Origin: Candidatus Helarchaeota archaeon
GTDB lineage: Archaea; Asgardarchaeota; Lokiarchaeia; Helarchaeales; HEL-GB-A
Assembly (NCBI GenBank): GCA_013375455.1
Contig: JABXJT010000057.1
Location: forward strand, 1-29,144
Length of the DNA stretch: 29,144 nt
Direction: 5' to 3'
Positions 15,679-22,725 of this stretch are shown one piece after another. Position 1 is the first letter of the stretch; every line of letters starts with the position of its first letter. Under the pieces are notes generated by a model that was not told where the DNA came from, ran no database searches, and was given only the letters and a program-made list of their open reading frames with translations. A program made the position numbers and the translations under genes.

Positions 15679-17337
15679 TTAAAAGAGTATAGATGATTCC
15701 CTCTTTCGCCTCCACCACATCGCGGTGCTGCCAAACGCGGCTAGCGCAGCAAAACACCAGAGAAGCGCGAACCCGCCAATCGCCGCGCTCACCACGACCT
15801 CGAATGAGAACTCGCAGAACGGGGCCCCCTCGTGGGACAGGGTTGCGGTGATGTTGTAGGTTCCCGGGACGAGTTCTATGGCGAACCCTGCCAGCTTGGA
15901 GCCCGGATCCATGGCGCGGGTGTAGGATTGTATGGTCCCGCGGAAGTCGGAGAGGTTGTAGGTGATGTCCAAGGAGTACGCCTCCTGGCTCGTGATGTTG
16001 TAGGGGAACCACTGCATCCCTTCCGTGTGTTCTTGGGGGGTGTCAAAGAGGAGATTGAGCGTTATCTCTGGCATATCAAACTTAAACTTACGCAGGGTCC
16101 AGGTCGTCCCGGCGTGCATCATATCATCCCGAATGCCATCCCCATCGAAATCCCCAAAGAAGCAAGTTCCATGCTCTCCTCCGAACCCGAGGAGGTTTCC
16201 TAAACCATCGAAGGCGTACCCGGTCTGGATTCCTCCAACATAGATGTCGTTCTCGAGCCCGTCCCCGTCAAGATCGGCGATGGTCACGCGCCCCAGCTGG
16301 GTAGGGAGGGTGGCATTCCAGAGCTCCGTTCCCGTCCCGTCCACGACGTGAAGGGTCCGGAGCTCGCCACCGATGGCTGAGACGAAGGCGAGATCATCCA
16401 CGTACCCATCGTCATCGAGGTCCCCTACTGCCAAAAAAGAATACCAATGATCGAGCGAGTAGTTCCAGAGCTCCTGCCCGTTCCGGTCGATCACGAACAC
16501 GGCGCGCCCGTAGAGCGAGCTCACCGCCACCTCGTTCGGCGCCCCATCCCGGTCAAAGTCACCGATGACGAGCCGCGCGGACGTGGGGCGAGGCGTGCCA
16601 GTTCCACCAGCTGGGAAGCTCCACAGCAGCCCTCCCGTCTCGTTCAGGGCGTAGGTCCAATTCATGGTCGTCATAACCACGGTATCGTCGCGGTACCCAT
16701 CCCCGTCGAGGTCCCCGATCTGTATAGCCCCTGCTAGCAGCCCGAAGGGAACGTATACGGTGAAGTTCCAGTGCGCCTGCGAGGGACCCTCGAGGTAGGG
16801 GAACGCGGAGATGAAGGGGTAGCTCCCGTTCTTGAAGTCGATGATGATGTCATCCGCGTACCCATCGTGATCGATGTCCCCCGTCGCGTACATGTTATTA
16901 CATGCGGTATAGTTCACATATTGCGGAGTTCCATTGACAGCAGTTGTTATCATTATGCCAGTCTCATTGTACGCTTCCGATCCCGCGATCGTGTTATACC
17001 CTCTATTATGGTAGAAATCGTCAGCATAACCATCGCGATCAAAGTCTCCACTGATGATGTAGGTTACTTGAAAAAGACTCGCGACAGTCCATTGGTGTGA
17101 GCCGTTTTCGTCAAAGGCAGAAACTTTCGCCCCATTTGCCCACAGGACGGCTTCCGAGCCATTATTTGAGTCGGCAACTCCAGCGCACATCTTAAAATCA
17201 TTCGAGGGGTCGTAATCCTCCATGGGGATGAAGGACTGGAGCAGGGTCGTCCCATTGCAGGCGGAAATCGGACCACCCCCGTAGAAAAGGGGGCAGGCGA
17301 AGATCAGGATCAAGCTAAGTCCTGCAAGGTGCTTCAT
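15679..17337 (-). CDS. Secreted, membrane-anchored FG-GAP/VCBS beta-propeller protein
   Basis: This 552-residue surface protein has a signal peptide (MKHLAGLSLILIFACPLF) and a single C-terminal membrane helix (about residues 516-541) followed by WRRKRESS. Between them are seven calcium-type D-x-D-x-DG motifs at residues 98, 154, 209, 260, 306, 355 and 396. Several alternate with PQQ-like strands such as RNGQELWNY and GTGTELWNA. Seven blades suggest an integrin-like beta-propeller. More than ten N-x-S/T sequons fit archaeal N-glycosylation. GC is far higher than in neighbours (about 55-60% by eye), suggesting transfer or a different origin. The ATG at 17337 is chosen over TTG 17346 because GGAGG lies 11 nt before it. 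The stop falls on the boundary of TnpB copy 2, so the native tail may be shortened. Confidence 0.85.
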   Translation of the reverse strand: MKHLAGLSLILIFACPLFYGGGPISACNGTTLLQSFIPMEDYDPSNDFKMCAGVADSNNGSEAVLWANGAKVSAFDENGSHQWTVASLFQVTYIISGDFDRDGYADDFYHNRGYNTIAGSEAYNETGIMITTAVNGTPQYVNYTACNNMYATGDIDHDGYADDIIIDFKNGSYPFISAFPYLEGPSQAHWNFTVYVPFGLLAGAIQIGDLDGDGYRDDTVVMTTMNWTYALNETGGLLWSFPAGGTGTPRPTSARLVIGDFDRDGAPNEVAVSSLYGRAVFVIDRNGQELWNYSLDHWYSFLAVGDLDDDGYVDDLAFVSAIGGELRTLHVVDGTGTELWNATLPTQLGRVTIADLDGDGLENDIYVGGIQTGYAFDGLGNLLGFGGEHGTCFFGDFDGDGIRDDMMHAGTTWTLRKFKFDMPEITLNLLFDTPQEHTEGMQWFPYNITSQEAYSLDITYNLSDFRGTIQSYTRAMDPGSKLAGFAIELVPGTYNITATLSHEGAPFCEFSFEVVVSAAIGGFALLWCFAALAAFGSTAMWWRRKRESSILF

Positions 17338-17348
17338 TTGAACCAATT

Positions 17349-17353
17349 CCTCC
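17349..17353 (-). promoter_or_regulatory. Ribosome binding site that decides the propeller-gene start
   Basis: GGAGG on the minus strand is 11 nt before ATG 17337 but only 2 nt before TTG 17346, favouring the ATG. Confidence 0.5.
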
Positions 17354-17376
17354 TACTTGTAATTTACGGCTGCACC

Positions 17377-17384
17377 TATTTAAG
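17377..17384 (-). promoter_or_regulatory. TATA box for the propeller gene
   Basis: CTTAAATA on the minus strand lies about 25-30 bp before the GGAGG ribosome site, giving a short predicted leader. Confidence 0.45.
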
Positions 17385-17784
17385 ATCATTGATCTCCCCC
17401 GGGTCGTGGTTGAAGAATTGTCGTGGGTCCATAGAGCGCACCCCTGAACCCGATGGGTTGGAACAGCATACACCATCTCACGCTTGTAGGGAGAGATTAA
17501 GGTGGGATCTTCTCTACCGATTCCCTCGACTTTTACCTCGACTTTGATGCACCTAGTTTGTAAATCTTCGATCCCTAATGAAACAACATTAATAATATAC
17601 CCTTGGATATTATTAAGCTAATCATAAAATAGCGATTGGAACGAAAGTTGAAGAGAAAAAGGAAGCATAAAGGTAGAATAAATTATTGAAATTGCCGTGA
17701 GGGATGAGAAATGGAGCTCGGAATTAAAAGACGCGTAGAAGACATTTGCAAATGCACCCAGTGTGAATAATGCCGTGAAATAAT

Positions 17785-18549
17785 ATGATTTACGAGTTGT
17801 ACATAATTGATGCTAAGGGCGGCATACCCTTTGTAGACAAGACCTACAGGGAGATCCATCTAGGTACGAGTAATACACTGATCAGCGGCCTGCTCCACAT
17901 CGTATATTCAGCCTTTGATAGTGAAATGGAAATTGGAAAACTAAAGTCCCTGACAACTCAAGATTATAAGCTGATTTACTTAAAAAACCAAGATTATCTC
18001 TTCGTGACCCTTGCAGATATTAAGTTAGAAGAAAGTAAAATTCAAACAATGCTAAATCAAGTCGCCACTTCTTTCCTCGATCAATATGGAGGGATGTTAG
18101 CTAAATGGTCGGGAAATTTGACGGAGTTCTACCCTTTTTTTCCAAAGATGGACGAAATTGTGATCGAGACCATCGCAGGACTTTTCTTCGAAGGTTACCC
18201 CTCTAATATTGTTGGATTAGTTGATTATATTGGCCAAAATTATTCGTTGGAATATCAAGAGTTGATTGGAAAAAGTCTTGCTCGTAAAATTCTCGCCAGC
18301 CGATTTTCTGATGTGGTGAAGAAGAGAAATCTGAAAAAGGAGCTCTCTAAATTTACGGTAATCAAGGGGCTGGCTGATGAATCAATCGTATTGAGCGTCT
18401 GTCCCTTCTGTCGAAAGAAAGAATCTCCAATACCACTATGTAATTTTGTTTCGGGTTTTATAAATGGGATGTTGCAATCAGATGAATGGGTTGAAAAAAC
18501 CTGTGTAAGCTGCGGAGATGAATATTGCTCATTTGGTAGGGCATCTTAA
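17785..18549 (+). CDS. Longin-like and V4R (Bet3-like) fusion protein
   Basis: Two parts are visible in 254 residues. Residues 1-120 resemble a longin/SNARE-like domain: a strand MIYELYIIDAKGGIPFVDK, a helix with SGLLHIVYSAF, strands YKLIYLKNQDYLFVTLAD, then a long helix to about residue 102. The C-terminal part (about 125-252) ends in a V4R signature, with CPFC (206, 209), Cys219 and CVSCGDEYCSF (240, 243, 248) as likely zinc ligands. V4R domains are relatives of the TRAPP subunit Bet3, while other TRAPP subunits are longin-like, so both parts have links to eukaryotic vesicle tethering. V4R proteins also occur as small-molecule sensors in prokaryotes, so a sensing role is the main alternative. 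No membrane segment is present; two small membrane proteins follow on the same strand. Confidence 0.75.
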   Translation: MIYELYIIDAKGGIPFVDKTYREIHLGTSNTLISGLLHIVYSAFDSEMEIGKLKSLTTQDYKLIYLKNQDYLFVTLADIKLEESKIQTMLNQVATSFLDQYGGMLAKWSGNLTEFYPFFPKMDEIVIETIAGLFFEGYPSNIVGLVDYIGQNYSLEYQELIGKSLARKILASRFSDVVKKRNLKKELSKFTVIKGLADESIVLSVCPFCRKKESPIPLCNFVSGFINGMLQSDEWVEKTCVSCGDEYCSFGRAS

Positions 18550-18599
18550 CTCCAGATGTAAATTATTTAATAACTGCTCTATTTTTGATAGAAAATCTT

Positions 18600-18607
18600 T
18601 TTATAAA
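18600..18607 (+). promoter_or_regulatory. TATA box upstream of the small membrane-protein genes
   Basis: TTTATAAAAA lies about 60 bp before TTG 18665, predicting a leader of about 30 nt that includes AGGGGT at 18651-18656, 8 nt before the TTG. Confidence 0.45.
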
Positions 18608-18664
18608 AATTTATTATTCGTTATTGAACCGGTACAAATACGTAAATAATAGGGGTAGAAAATT

Positions 18665-19012
18665 TTGGATTTATTGAATTTTATATGGCCACCAGAACCA
18701 GATGACGTCCCAACTATCACAATTGAACTTGGAATCTTCATTATTGGAATTATAGCAGGTATCATTGGGTTACTGATTTGGAAAAATAATCGGATACTTG
18801 CGAAAAAAGGGCTGCCTGAATGTGTTGGTGGATTTTTTATGTTTGCATTTCATTCACTTTTTGATGCACTTGATACTATTTGTGTGAATGACATTTTACA
18901 GACAAACCTAGACTTAACGGATTCGATATTCTCCATTGCTGGTTTAGCTCTGATTGCTGTCGGAATTATTCGTATTTCTATATATGGAGCAAAAATTTGG
19001 AGAGAATTATAA
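18665..19012 (+). CDS. Small membrane protein, three predicted TM helices
   Basis: This 115-residue hydrophobic protein starts at a TTG preceded by AGGGGT at good spacing; an in-frame stop at 18656-18658 rules out a longer form. Predicted helices lie near residues 20-43, 52-72 and 86-108. The family is not recognised. Its second half (HSLFDALDTICVNDILQ, then SIFSIAGLALIAVGIIRI) resembles the end of the next protein, suggesting a paralogous pair. The function is unknown. It is probably cotranscribed with the next gene, 19 bp away. Confidence 0.65.
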   Translation: MDLLNFIWPPEPDDVPTITIELGIFIIGIIAGIIGLLIWKNNRILAKKGLPECVGGFFMFAFHSLFDALDTICVNDILQTNLDLTDSIFSIAGLALIAVGIIRISIYGAKIWREL

Positions 19013-19020
19013 TAAACATA

Positions 19021-19027
19021 AGGTGAT
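19021..19027 (+). promoter_or_regulatory. Strong ribosome binding site
   Basis: AGGTGAT matches the anti-Shine-Dalgarno end of 16S rRNA exactly and lies 4 nt before ATG 19032. It lies in the 19-bp gap between the two membrane-protein genes and supports translation from one mRNA. Confidence 0.6.
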
Positions 19028-19031
19028 ATGA

Positions 19032-19559
19032 ATGTGGGAAATGGAAATAACGTTTCTGCTAATTATGCTTGTGATAATAAATATAGGAGTTCTCATTGGC
19101 ATTTTAAAATTCAAAATTCCATCGATAGTCTTGTATATTGATATTATTGTAAATGCAACAATCGTTCTTCTTTTATTAACTTATTTCAATGTTGGATCGT
19201 TCATAAAAGTATATGCACCTTATGAATATGAGTTAAAAGTTTTTGATGTTAGCCTAGAATACCTGGAATTGGTAGCATTCCTTGCTATTTTCTTCGCAGC
19301 TTTCATTGCAAGAGCTAAATATCCTGTAATTGGTGGTAAAGGGTGGAATATCTTATTACTCGCAATAATGATCGGCTCTATTGGTATGATTTTAGATATT
19401 TATGGTGAGTATTTTTGGTTGGAATATGATCCTTTTTTTCTGATATATAAGCTGACTACGAATATATTCCAAATCGCAGGGATTATTGGATTAGCAGTGG
19501 CTTTCATTGCCTTCTATAAATTTAGCGAGATTCTCTTTACGCCCTCGCCTAAAGAATGA
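19032..19559 (+). CDS. Membrane protein, about five predicted TM helices
   Basis: This 175-residue integral membrane protein has helices near residues 5-25, 29-50, 75-93, 104-122 and 140-165. No family is recognised. The stretch GMILDIYGEYFW followed by IFQIAGIIGLAVAFIAFYKF parallels the end of the preceding protein, so the two may be diverged copies that form a complex. The short tail SEILFTPSPKE is polar. Function is unknown. The layout of a 5-7 helix bundle without catalytic residues resembles membrane sensor input domains, but this is only a possibility. Confidence 0.7.
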   Translation: MWEMEITFLLIMLVIINIGVLIGILKFKIPSIVLYIDIIVNATIVLLLLTYFNVGSFIKVYAPYEYELKVFDVSLEYLELVAFLAIFFAAFIARAKYPVIGGKGWNILLLAIMIGSIGMILDIYGEYFWLEYDPFFLIYKLTTNIFQIAGIIGLAVAFIAFYKFSEILFTPSPKE

Positions 19560-19580
19560 AATTCAAAAGCTCTGAAAGTC

Positions 19581-19600
19581 CTTTTTTTTATTTTTTATTT
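19581..19600 (+). terminator. T-rich terminator
   Basis: CTTTTTTTTATTTTTTATTT begins 21 bp after the stop of the second membrane-protein gene. Two long T runs are the usual archaeal termination signal. Confidence 0.5.
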
Positions 19601-19639
19601 CATTGAAAAAGTTTAAAGAAATAATTACGTTAGTTGTAA

Positions 19640-19646
19640 GAGGTGA
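19640..19646 (+). promoter_or_regulatory. Ribosome binding site that decides the flavoenzyme start
   Basis: GAGGTGA overlaps the possible GTG start at 19643 and is 5 nt before ATG 19652, so the ATG is the likely start. Confidence 0.5.
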
Positions 19647-19651
19647 AAACC

Positions 19652-21685
19652 ATGCAATATCAAAGAGCACTTTCCGTGAGGAAAATATTTACACCGATTA
19701 AGATTAATAAAATGGAAGTGAAGAACCGGATCCTGATGCCCGCAATGCACATGAATTATACTGGGTCAAAGGGTGAAATATCGGATAAATTGATTGCGTT
19801 TTATGAAGAAAGAGCGAAAGGTGGTTGTGGGCTTATCATTGTCGGCGGTGCACATTTTACTAAAACTTCATTTTATTCGCCGAACATGCTGAATCTAATG
19901 GATGAAGATATTAAAAAGCAAAATATTCCTAAACTGAAGATATTCGCTGATACTATTAGGAACGCGGGAGCGAAAATTGCAATTCAGCTTCTTCATCCGG
20001 GAAGATATGGCCTTTTCGGTGAAACATATGCGCCATCACCAGTGCGATCTGGGATTAAATCTACGGGTGCAAGAATGCCAAAAGAACTAACCATTGCACA
20101 AATCCAAGAAATTATTGAAGATTATGCGCAAGCGGCGCTACTTTTAAAGAATGCGGGAGTAGATGCCGTTGAAATATGTGGTAATACTGGTTATCTTCCT
20201 GCTCAATTTATATCCAAATTTACAAATAGACGAACGGATAAATACGGAGGAAAAGAAGTCACGGATAGGATGACGTTCAATGTTGAACTTCTTGAGCGCA
20301 TGCGGGAGGTTGTGGGTCTTGATTATCCGATTATTTATCGAATGCCCACGGATGATCTCCTCCCAGAATCTTCCACATTCAAAGATTACTCCATTGTTGC
20401 ACCATATCTTGAAAAAGCAGGAGCTGACATGCTCCATTGTGCTGGTGGGTTCCACGAGAGCCGCGTGCCTCAGCTTACCATGGGGGTCCCTCATGCATTT
20501 ACCGCTGTCTTAGCAGGGCAAATTAAGAAAACTGTGAATATCCCAGTGGCACTCGCTCATCGCATCCATGACGCAGAAACAATGGAGAAAATTCTCATCG
20601 CGGGTCTAGTCGATATGGTTGGACTTGCACGCCCGCTCATTTGCGATCCAGAATTACCTAATAAGCTGCAGGCAAGGCAATTTGATGAAATTCGATGGTG
20701 TGTCGCCTGTAATAACTGTTTTGATTGCGTTTTTCAGGCCCAGCCAGTTCATTGTTTCCAGAATATTCGAGCAGGAAAAGAATTGAAATATAAGATCACG
20801 CCCACGGAAACTCCAAAGAAAGTTATTATAGCCGGAGGAGGAGTTGGCGGCATGGAAGCAGCTCGGATATTAAAAATGCGAGGACACGAGGTAATTCTGT
20901 TCGAGAAGAACAAATATTTAGGCGGGGATCTATACATTGCAGGAAAGCCACCTGGACGCGAAGAGTTCATGAGAGCATTAGATTTTCTCATTAATCAAAT
21001 GATTAAGCTCGGTGTTGATATCAGATTAAATACAGAAGCTACCACTGATATTATTTTAAAGGAAAATCCAGATGCAGTTATTGTGGCTACTGGTAATGTT
21101 CCAATCATTCCACCAATCCCAGGAATTGATGGAAAAAATGTGGTTCTTGCTAAAGATGTTCTTCTCGATAAAGTAGATGTTGGGGAGCAGGTTGTTATAA
21201 TTGGTGGCGGTGCTACTGGTACAGAGACTGCCCTCTATATTGCACGGTTAAATAGCCTCCCGGCAGAGAATGCAATGTATCTCGTGCAACATGGGGTGCT
21301 TTCCTTTGAAGATGCTTTTGAAAAATGGCGTTACGGAAAGGAAGTCACTGTCCTAGACATGCTTCCAAAGATGGGGACAAATATTGGTGGGACTACCCGC
21401 TGGACAATCTTAAAAGATTTGGCATATCGCGGCGTGAAACTGATTCCCAATGCTACAGTCGAAAAAATCACGGAGAAGGAAGTCATTTACAAGGTTGGTG
21501 AGGAAACAAAATCCATTCCCTGTGATACTGTCGTGATTGCCGCAGGTGCGAAAGCAAATAGAAAATTGAATGAGGAACTGAAAGGTAAAGTTGAAGACCT
21601 GAGGGTTATCGGCGATGCAAAACGCCCACGAAAAGCGATTGAGGCACTAGAGGAAGGGTTTAAGACAGGATTGCGTATTAAATAA
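19652..21685 (+). CDS. 2,4-dienoyl-CoA reductase-type flavoenzyme (OYE/FeS/NAD(P))
   Basis: At 677 residues it has the three-part build of FadH-like enzymes: an FMN TIM barrel (1-340), an iron-sulfur loop, then FAD and NAD(P)H modules. In the barrel, GYLPAQF (Tyr181) and FHESRVP (His268) match the catalytic Tyr and His of dienoyl-CoA reductase; RTDKYGG is typical too. The 4Fe-4S loop reads CVACNNCFDC...C (350, 353, 356, 359, 368), with one residue fewer between the second and third Cys than usual and one extra Cys. GGGVGGMEAA and GGGATGTETA are the two dinucleotide folds. It would reduce an unsaturated acyl-CoA or another enoate in the cytoplasm. The exact substrate is open because this family also includes bile-acid, trimethylamine and aromatic enzymes. 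Acyl-CoA genes occur at 27148 onward. Confidence 0.85.
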   Translation: MQYQRALSVRKIFTPIKINKMEVKNRILMPAMHMNYTGSKGEISDKLIAFYEERAKGGCGLIIVGGAHFTKTSFYSPNMLNLMDEDIKKQNIPKLKIFADTIRNAGAKIAIQLLHPGRYGLFGETYAPSPVRSGIKSTGARMPKELTIAQIQEIIEDYAQAALLLKNAGVDAVEICGNTGYLPAQFISKFTNRRTDKYGGKEVTDRMTFNVELLERMREVVGLDYPIIYRMPTDDLLPESSTFKDYSIVAPYLEKAGADMLHCAGGFHESRVPQLTMGVPHAFTAVLAGQIKKTVNIPVALAHRIHDAETMEKILIAGLVDMVGLARPLICDPELPNKLQARQFDEIRWCVACNNCFDCVFQAQPVHCFQNIRAGKELKYKITPTETPKKVIIAGGGVGGMEAARILKMRGHEVILFEKNKYLGGDLYIAGKPPGREEFMRALDFLINQMIKLGVDIRLNTEATTDIILKENPDAVIVATGNVPIIPPIPGIDGKNVVLAKDVLLDKVDVGEQVVIIGGGATGTETALYIARLNSLPAENAMYLVQHGVLSFEDAFEKWRYGKEVTVLDMLPKMGTNIGGTTRWTILKDLAYRGVKLIPNATVEKITEKEVIYKVGEETKSIPCDTVVIAAGAKANRKLNEELKGKVEDLRVIGDAKRPRKAIEALEEGFKTGLRIK

Positions 21686-21690
21686 GTTTT

Positions 21691-22587
21691 TTATATTAAG
21701 AGTAAACCAAGGTAAAGCACGACGGCAACGCTAACTGGAACGACGAAATTATCATCTAACCAATGATTTGTAGGGATGATGCTCTCAGAAATGCTTCCCA
21801 CGAGTGCAGCAATAAGTGCAACTATCCAATTAAACTGACCGCCAATAATTAATACGATAATAATCCCCACAAAAGTAATCCCAAAAAAGGCCAGAGTGCC
21901 CTCAATGGATTTTATTTTATTATAAGGCAATTTATGTTTTCCAAACTGCTCTCCAACCATAGTACTGAGGCTATCGCCGAACGTGAAGGCGACTACTGCG
22001 CCAATTACAGCTAATACAGCTACATCAAGAATGGCCACGATGTAAAGGGCGTGTATGTAAACAATAAGCCCAAAAATTGAAAGAGCTGCTAAAAGCCACA
22101 TTGTTGGATAAAAGGGCTTCGGATTTTCTTGAGAATTAGGATCGTATCTTCGGTCTAATCGCCCAACAAAAATCAATGTTTTTGTATACATGCCGTAAAT
22201 ATTCTTTCTTACGTAAAAATATTCGTGAATGAGAAATGCCATCAATATTGAAAAACAGATCCACCCTAATTGAATTATACCAAAGAGAGCGAATAGCAAT
22301 GCGACTAATCCTCCCGCTAGATGAGAATATTTTCGGAAAGTTTTTCCCCATTTCTCAATAGGCACCGTATCCAAACGATTTGAAAATAAAATTATAATTA
22401 TGTTTACGATGAAATACATGGAAAATAGAACGAATAACACGAATTCGTTCAAAACATTTAGAACATATCCGAGACAATTAATCCCAATAAACACAAGTAC
22501 GATTAGTAAGCTGGAGAGGACGGACCCTTTAGTTATTCTTACTTTGATTCTACCCATTTCTTGAGTTTGCGATTCTGTCGAAGCCAT
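21691..22587 (-). CDS. Dolichol/phytol kinase-family membrane protein
   Basis: This 298-residue protein with about 7-8 membrane helices carries the signature of CTP-dependent polyprenol kinases (Sec59, phytol kinase VTE5, diacylglycerol kinase Dgk1). GDSLSTMVGEQFGKHKL (204-220) is followed by KIKSIEGTLAFF (224-235), and a late SESIIPTNHWLDDNFVVP (267-284) has the conserved acidic pair. KYSHLAGGLVALL (87-99) is the other common stretch. The substrate would be an isoprenoid alcohol or a similar lipid, with roles in archaeal lipid salvage or N-glycosylation carriers; which one cannot be told from sequence. The polar N-terminal 18 residues precede the first helix. It is convergent with the flavoenzyme gene, 5 bp apart. 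Confidence 0.75.
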   Translation of the reverse strand: MASTESQTQEMGRIKVRITKGSVLSSLLIVLVFIGINCLGYVLNVLNEFVLFVLFSMYFIVNIIIILFSNRLDTVPIEKWGKTFRKYSHLAGGLVALLFALFGIIQLGWICFSILMAFLIHEYFYVRKNIYGMYTKTLIFVGRLDRRYDPNSQENPKPFYPTMWLLAALSIFGLIVYIHALYIVAILDVAVLAVIGAVVAFTFGDSLSTMVGEQFGKHKLPYNKIKSIEGTLAFFGITFVGIIIVLIIGGQFNWIVALIAALVGSISESIIPTNHWLDDNFVVPVSVAVVLYLGLLLI

Positions 22588-22616
22588 TCAGAACAACTTT
22601 AGGTCTTTATCATGAT

Positions 22617-22626
22617 CGTATAAATC
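22617..22626 (-). promoter_or_regulatory. TATA box for the dolichol/phytol-kinase-like gene
   Basis: GATTTATACG on the minus strand lies 30-39 bp before ATG 22587, predicting a very short leader. Confidence 0.5.
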
Positions 22627-22725
22627 ATACCTTAAAAAAGAGTATTATACATTTAGAAATCATTCATACTAAGAAAAGTCATAGTTTCAATTTGTACTTT
22701 GATGTAAAAATTGCTTGAATGAAGA

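Larger units (their letters stand above)
14302..15680 (-). mobile_element. TnpB-only IS200/IS605-type element, copy 2
   Basis: Same organisation as copy 1: right end at 14302 with minus-strand terminus GGTAGTTCAA (TCAA is the classic IS605-type right cleavage sequence), a terminal hairpin at 14310-14330, the tnpB gene, and a left end near 15680. Left-end similarity to copy 1 stops at about 15680. That is the base where the neighbouring GC-rich gene ends, so the element inserted at the 3' end of that gene. No TnpA gene is present. Confidence 0.8.
17338..17784. other. Gene-free region between divergent genes
   Basis: Apart from the propeller-gene promoter and ribosome site at its left end, no convincing gene or RNA is seen. 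GC stays raised to about 17545, like the propeller gene, then falls sharply, so the compositional change lies inside this region. A 19-codon frame (17711-17770) with a CxCxxC pattern ends 14 bp before the longin/V4R gene; it is too short to call as a gene. Confidence 0.4.

Noticed and set aside
15579..15734. N-terminal extension of TnpB copy 2 starting MAAPRCGGG
   Set aside because: The extension crosses the element's left end into the neighbouring gene. Copy 1 starts at the equivalent MKIN.
15623..17276. Several long frames on both strands over the propeller gene
   Set aside because: High GC reduces stop codons, so alternative frames stay open. Only the frame with the signal peptide, seven calcium motifs and membrane anchor looks like a protein.
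17329..17547. 72-codon plus-strand frame
   Set aside because: It starts inside the propeller gene's 5' end on the other strand, and its composition is not protein-like.
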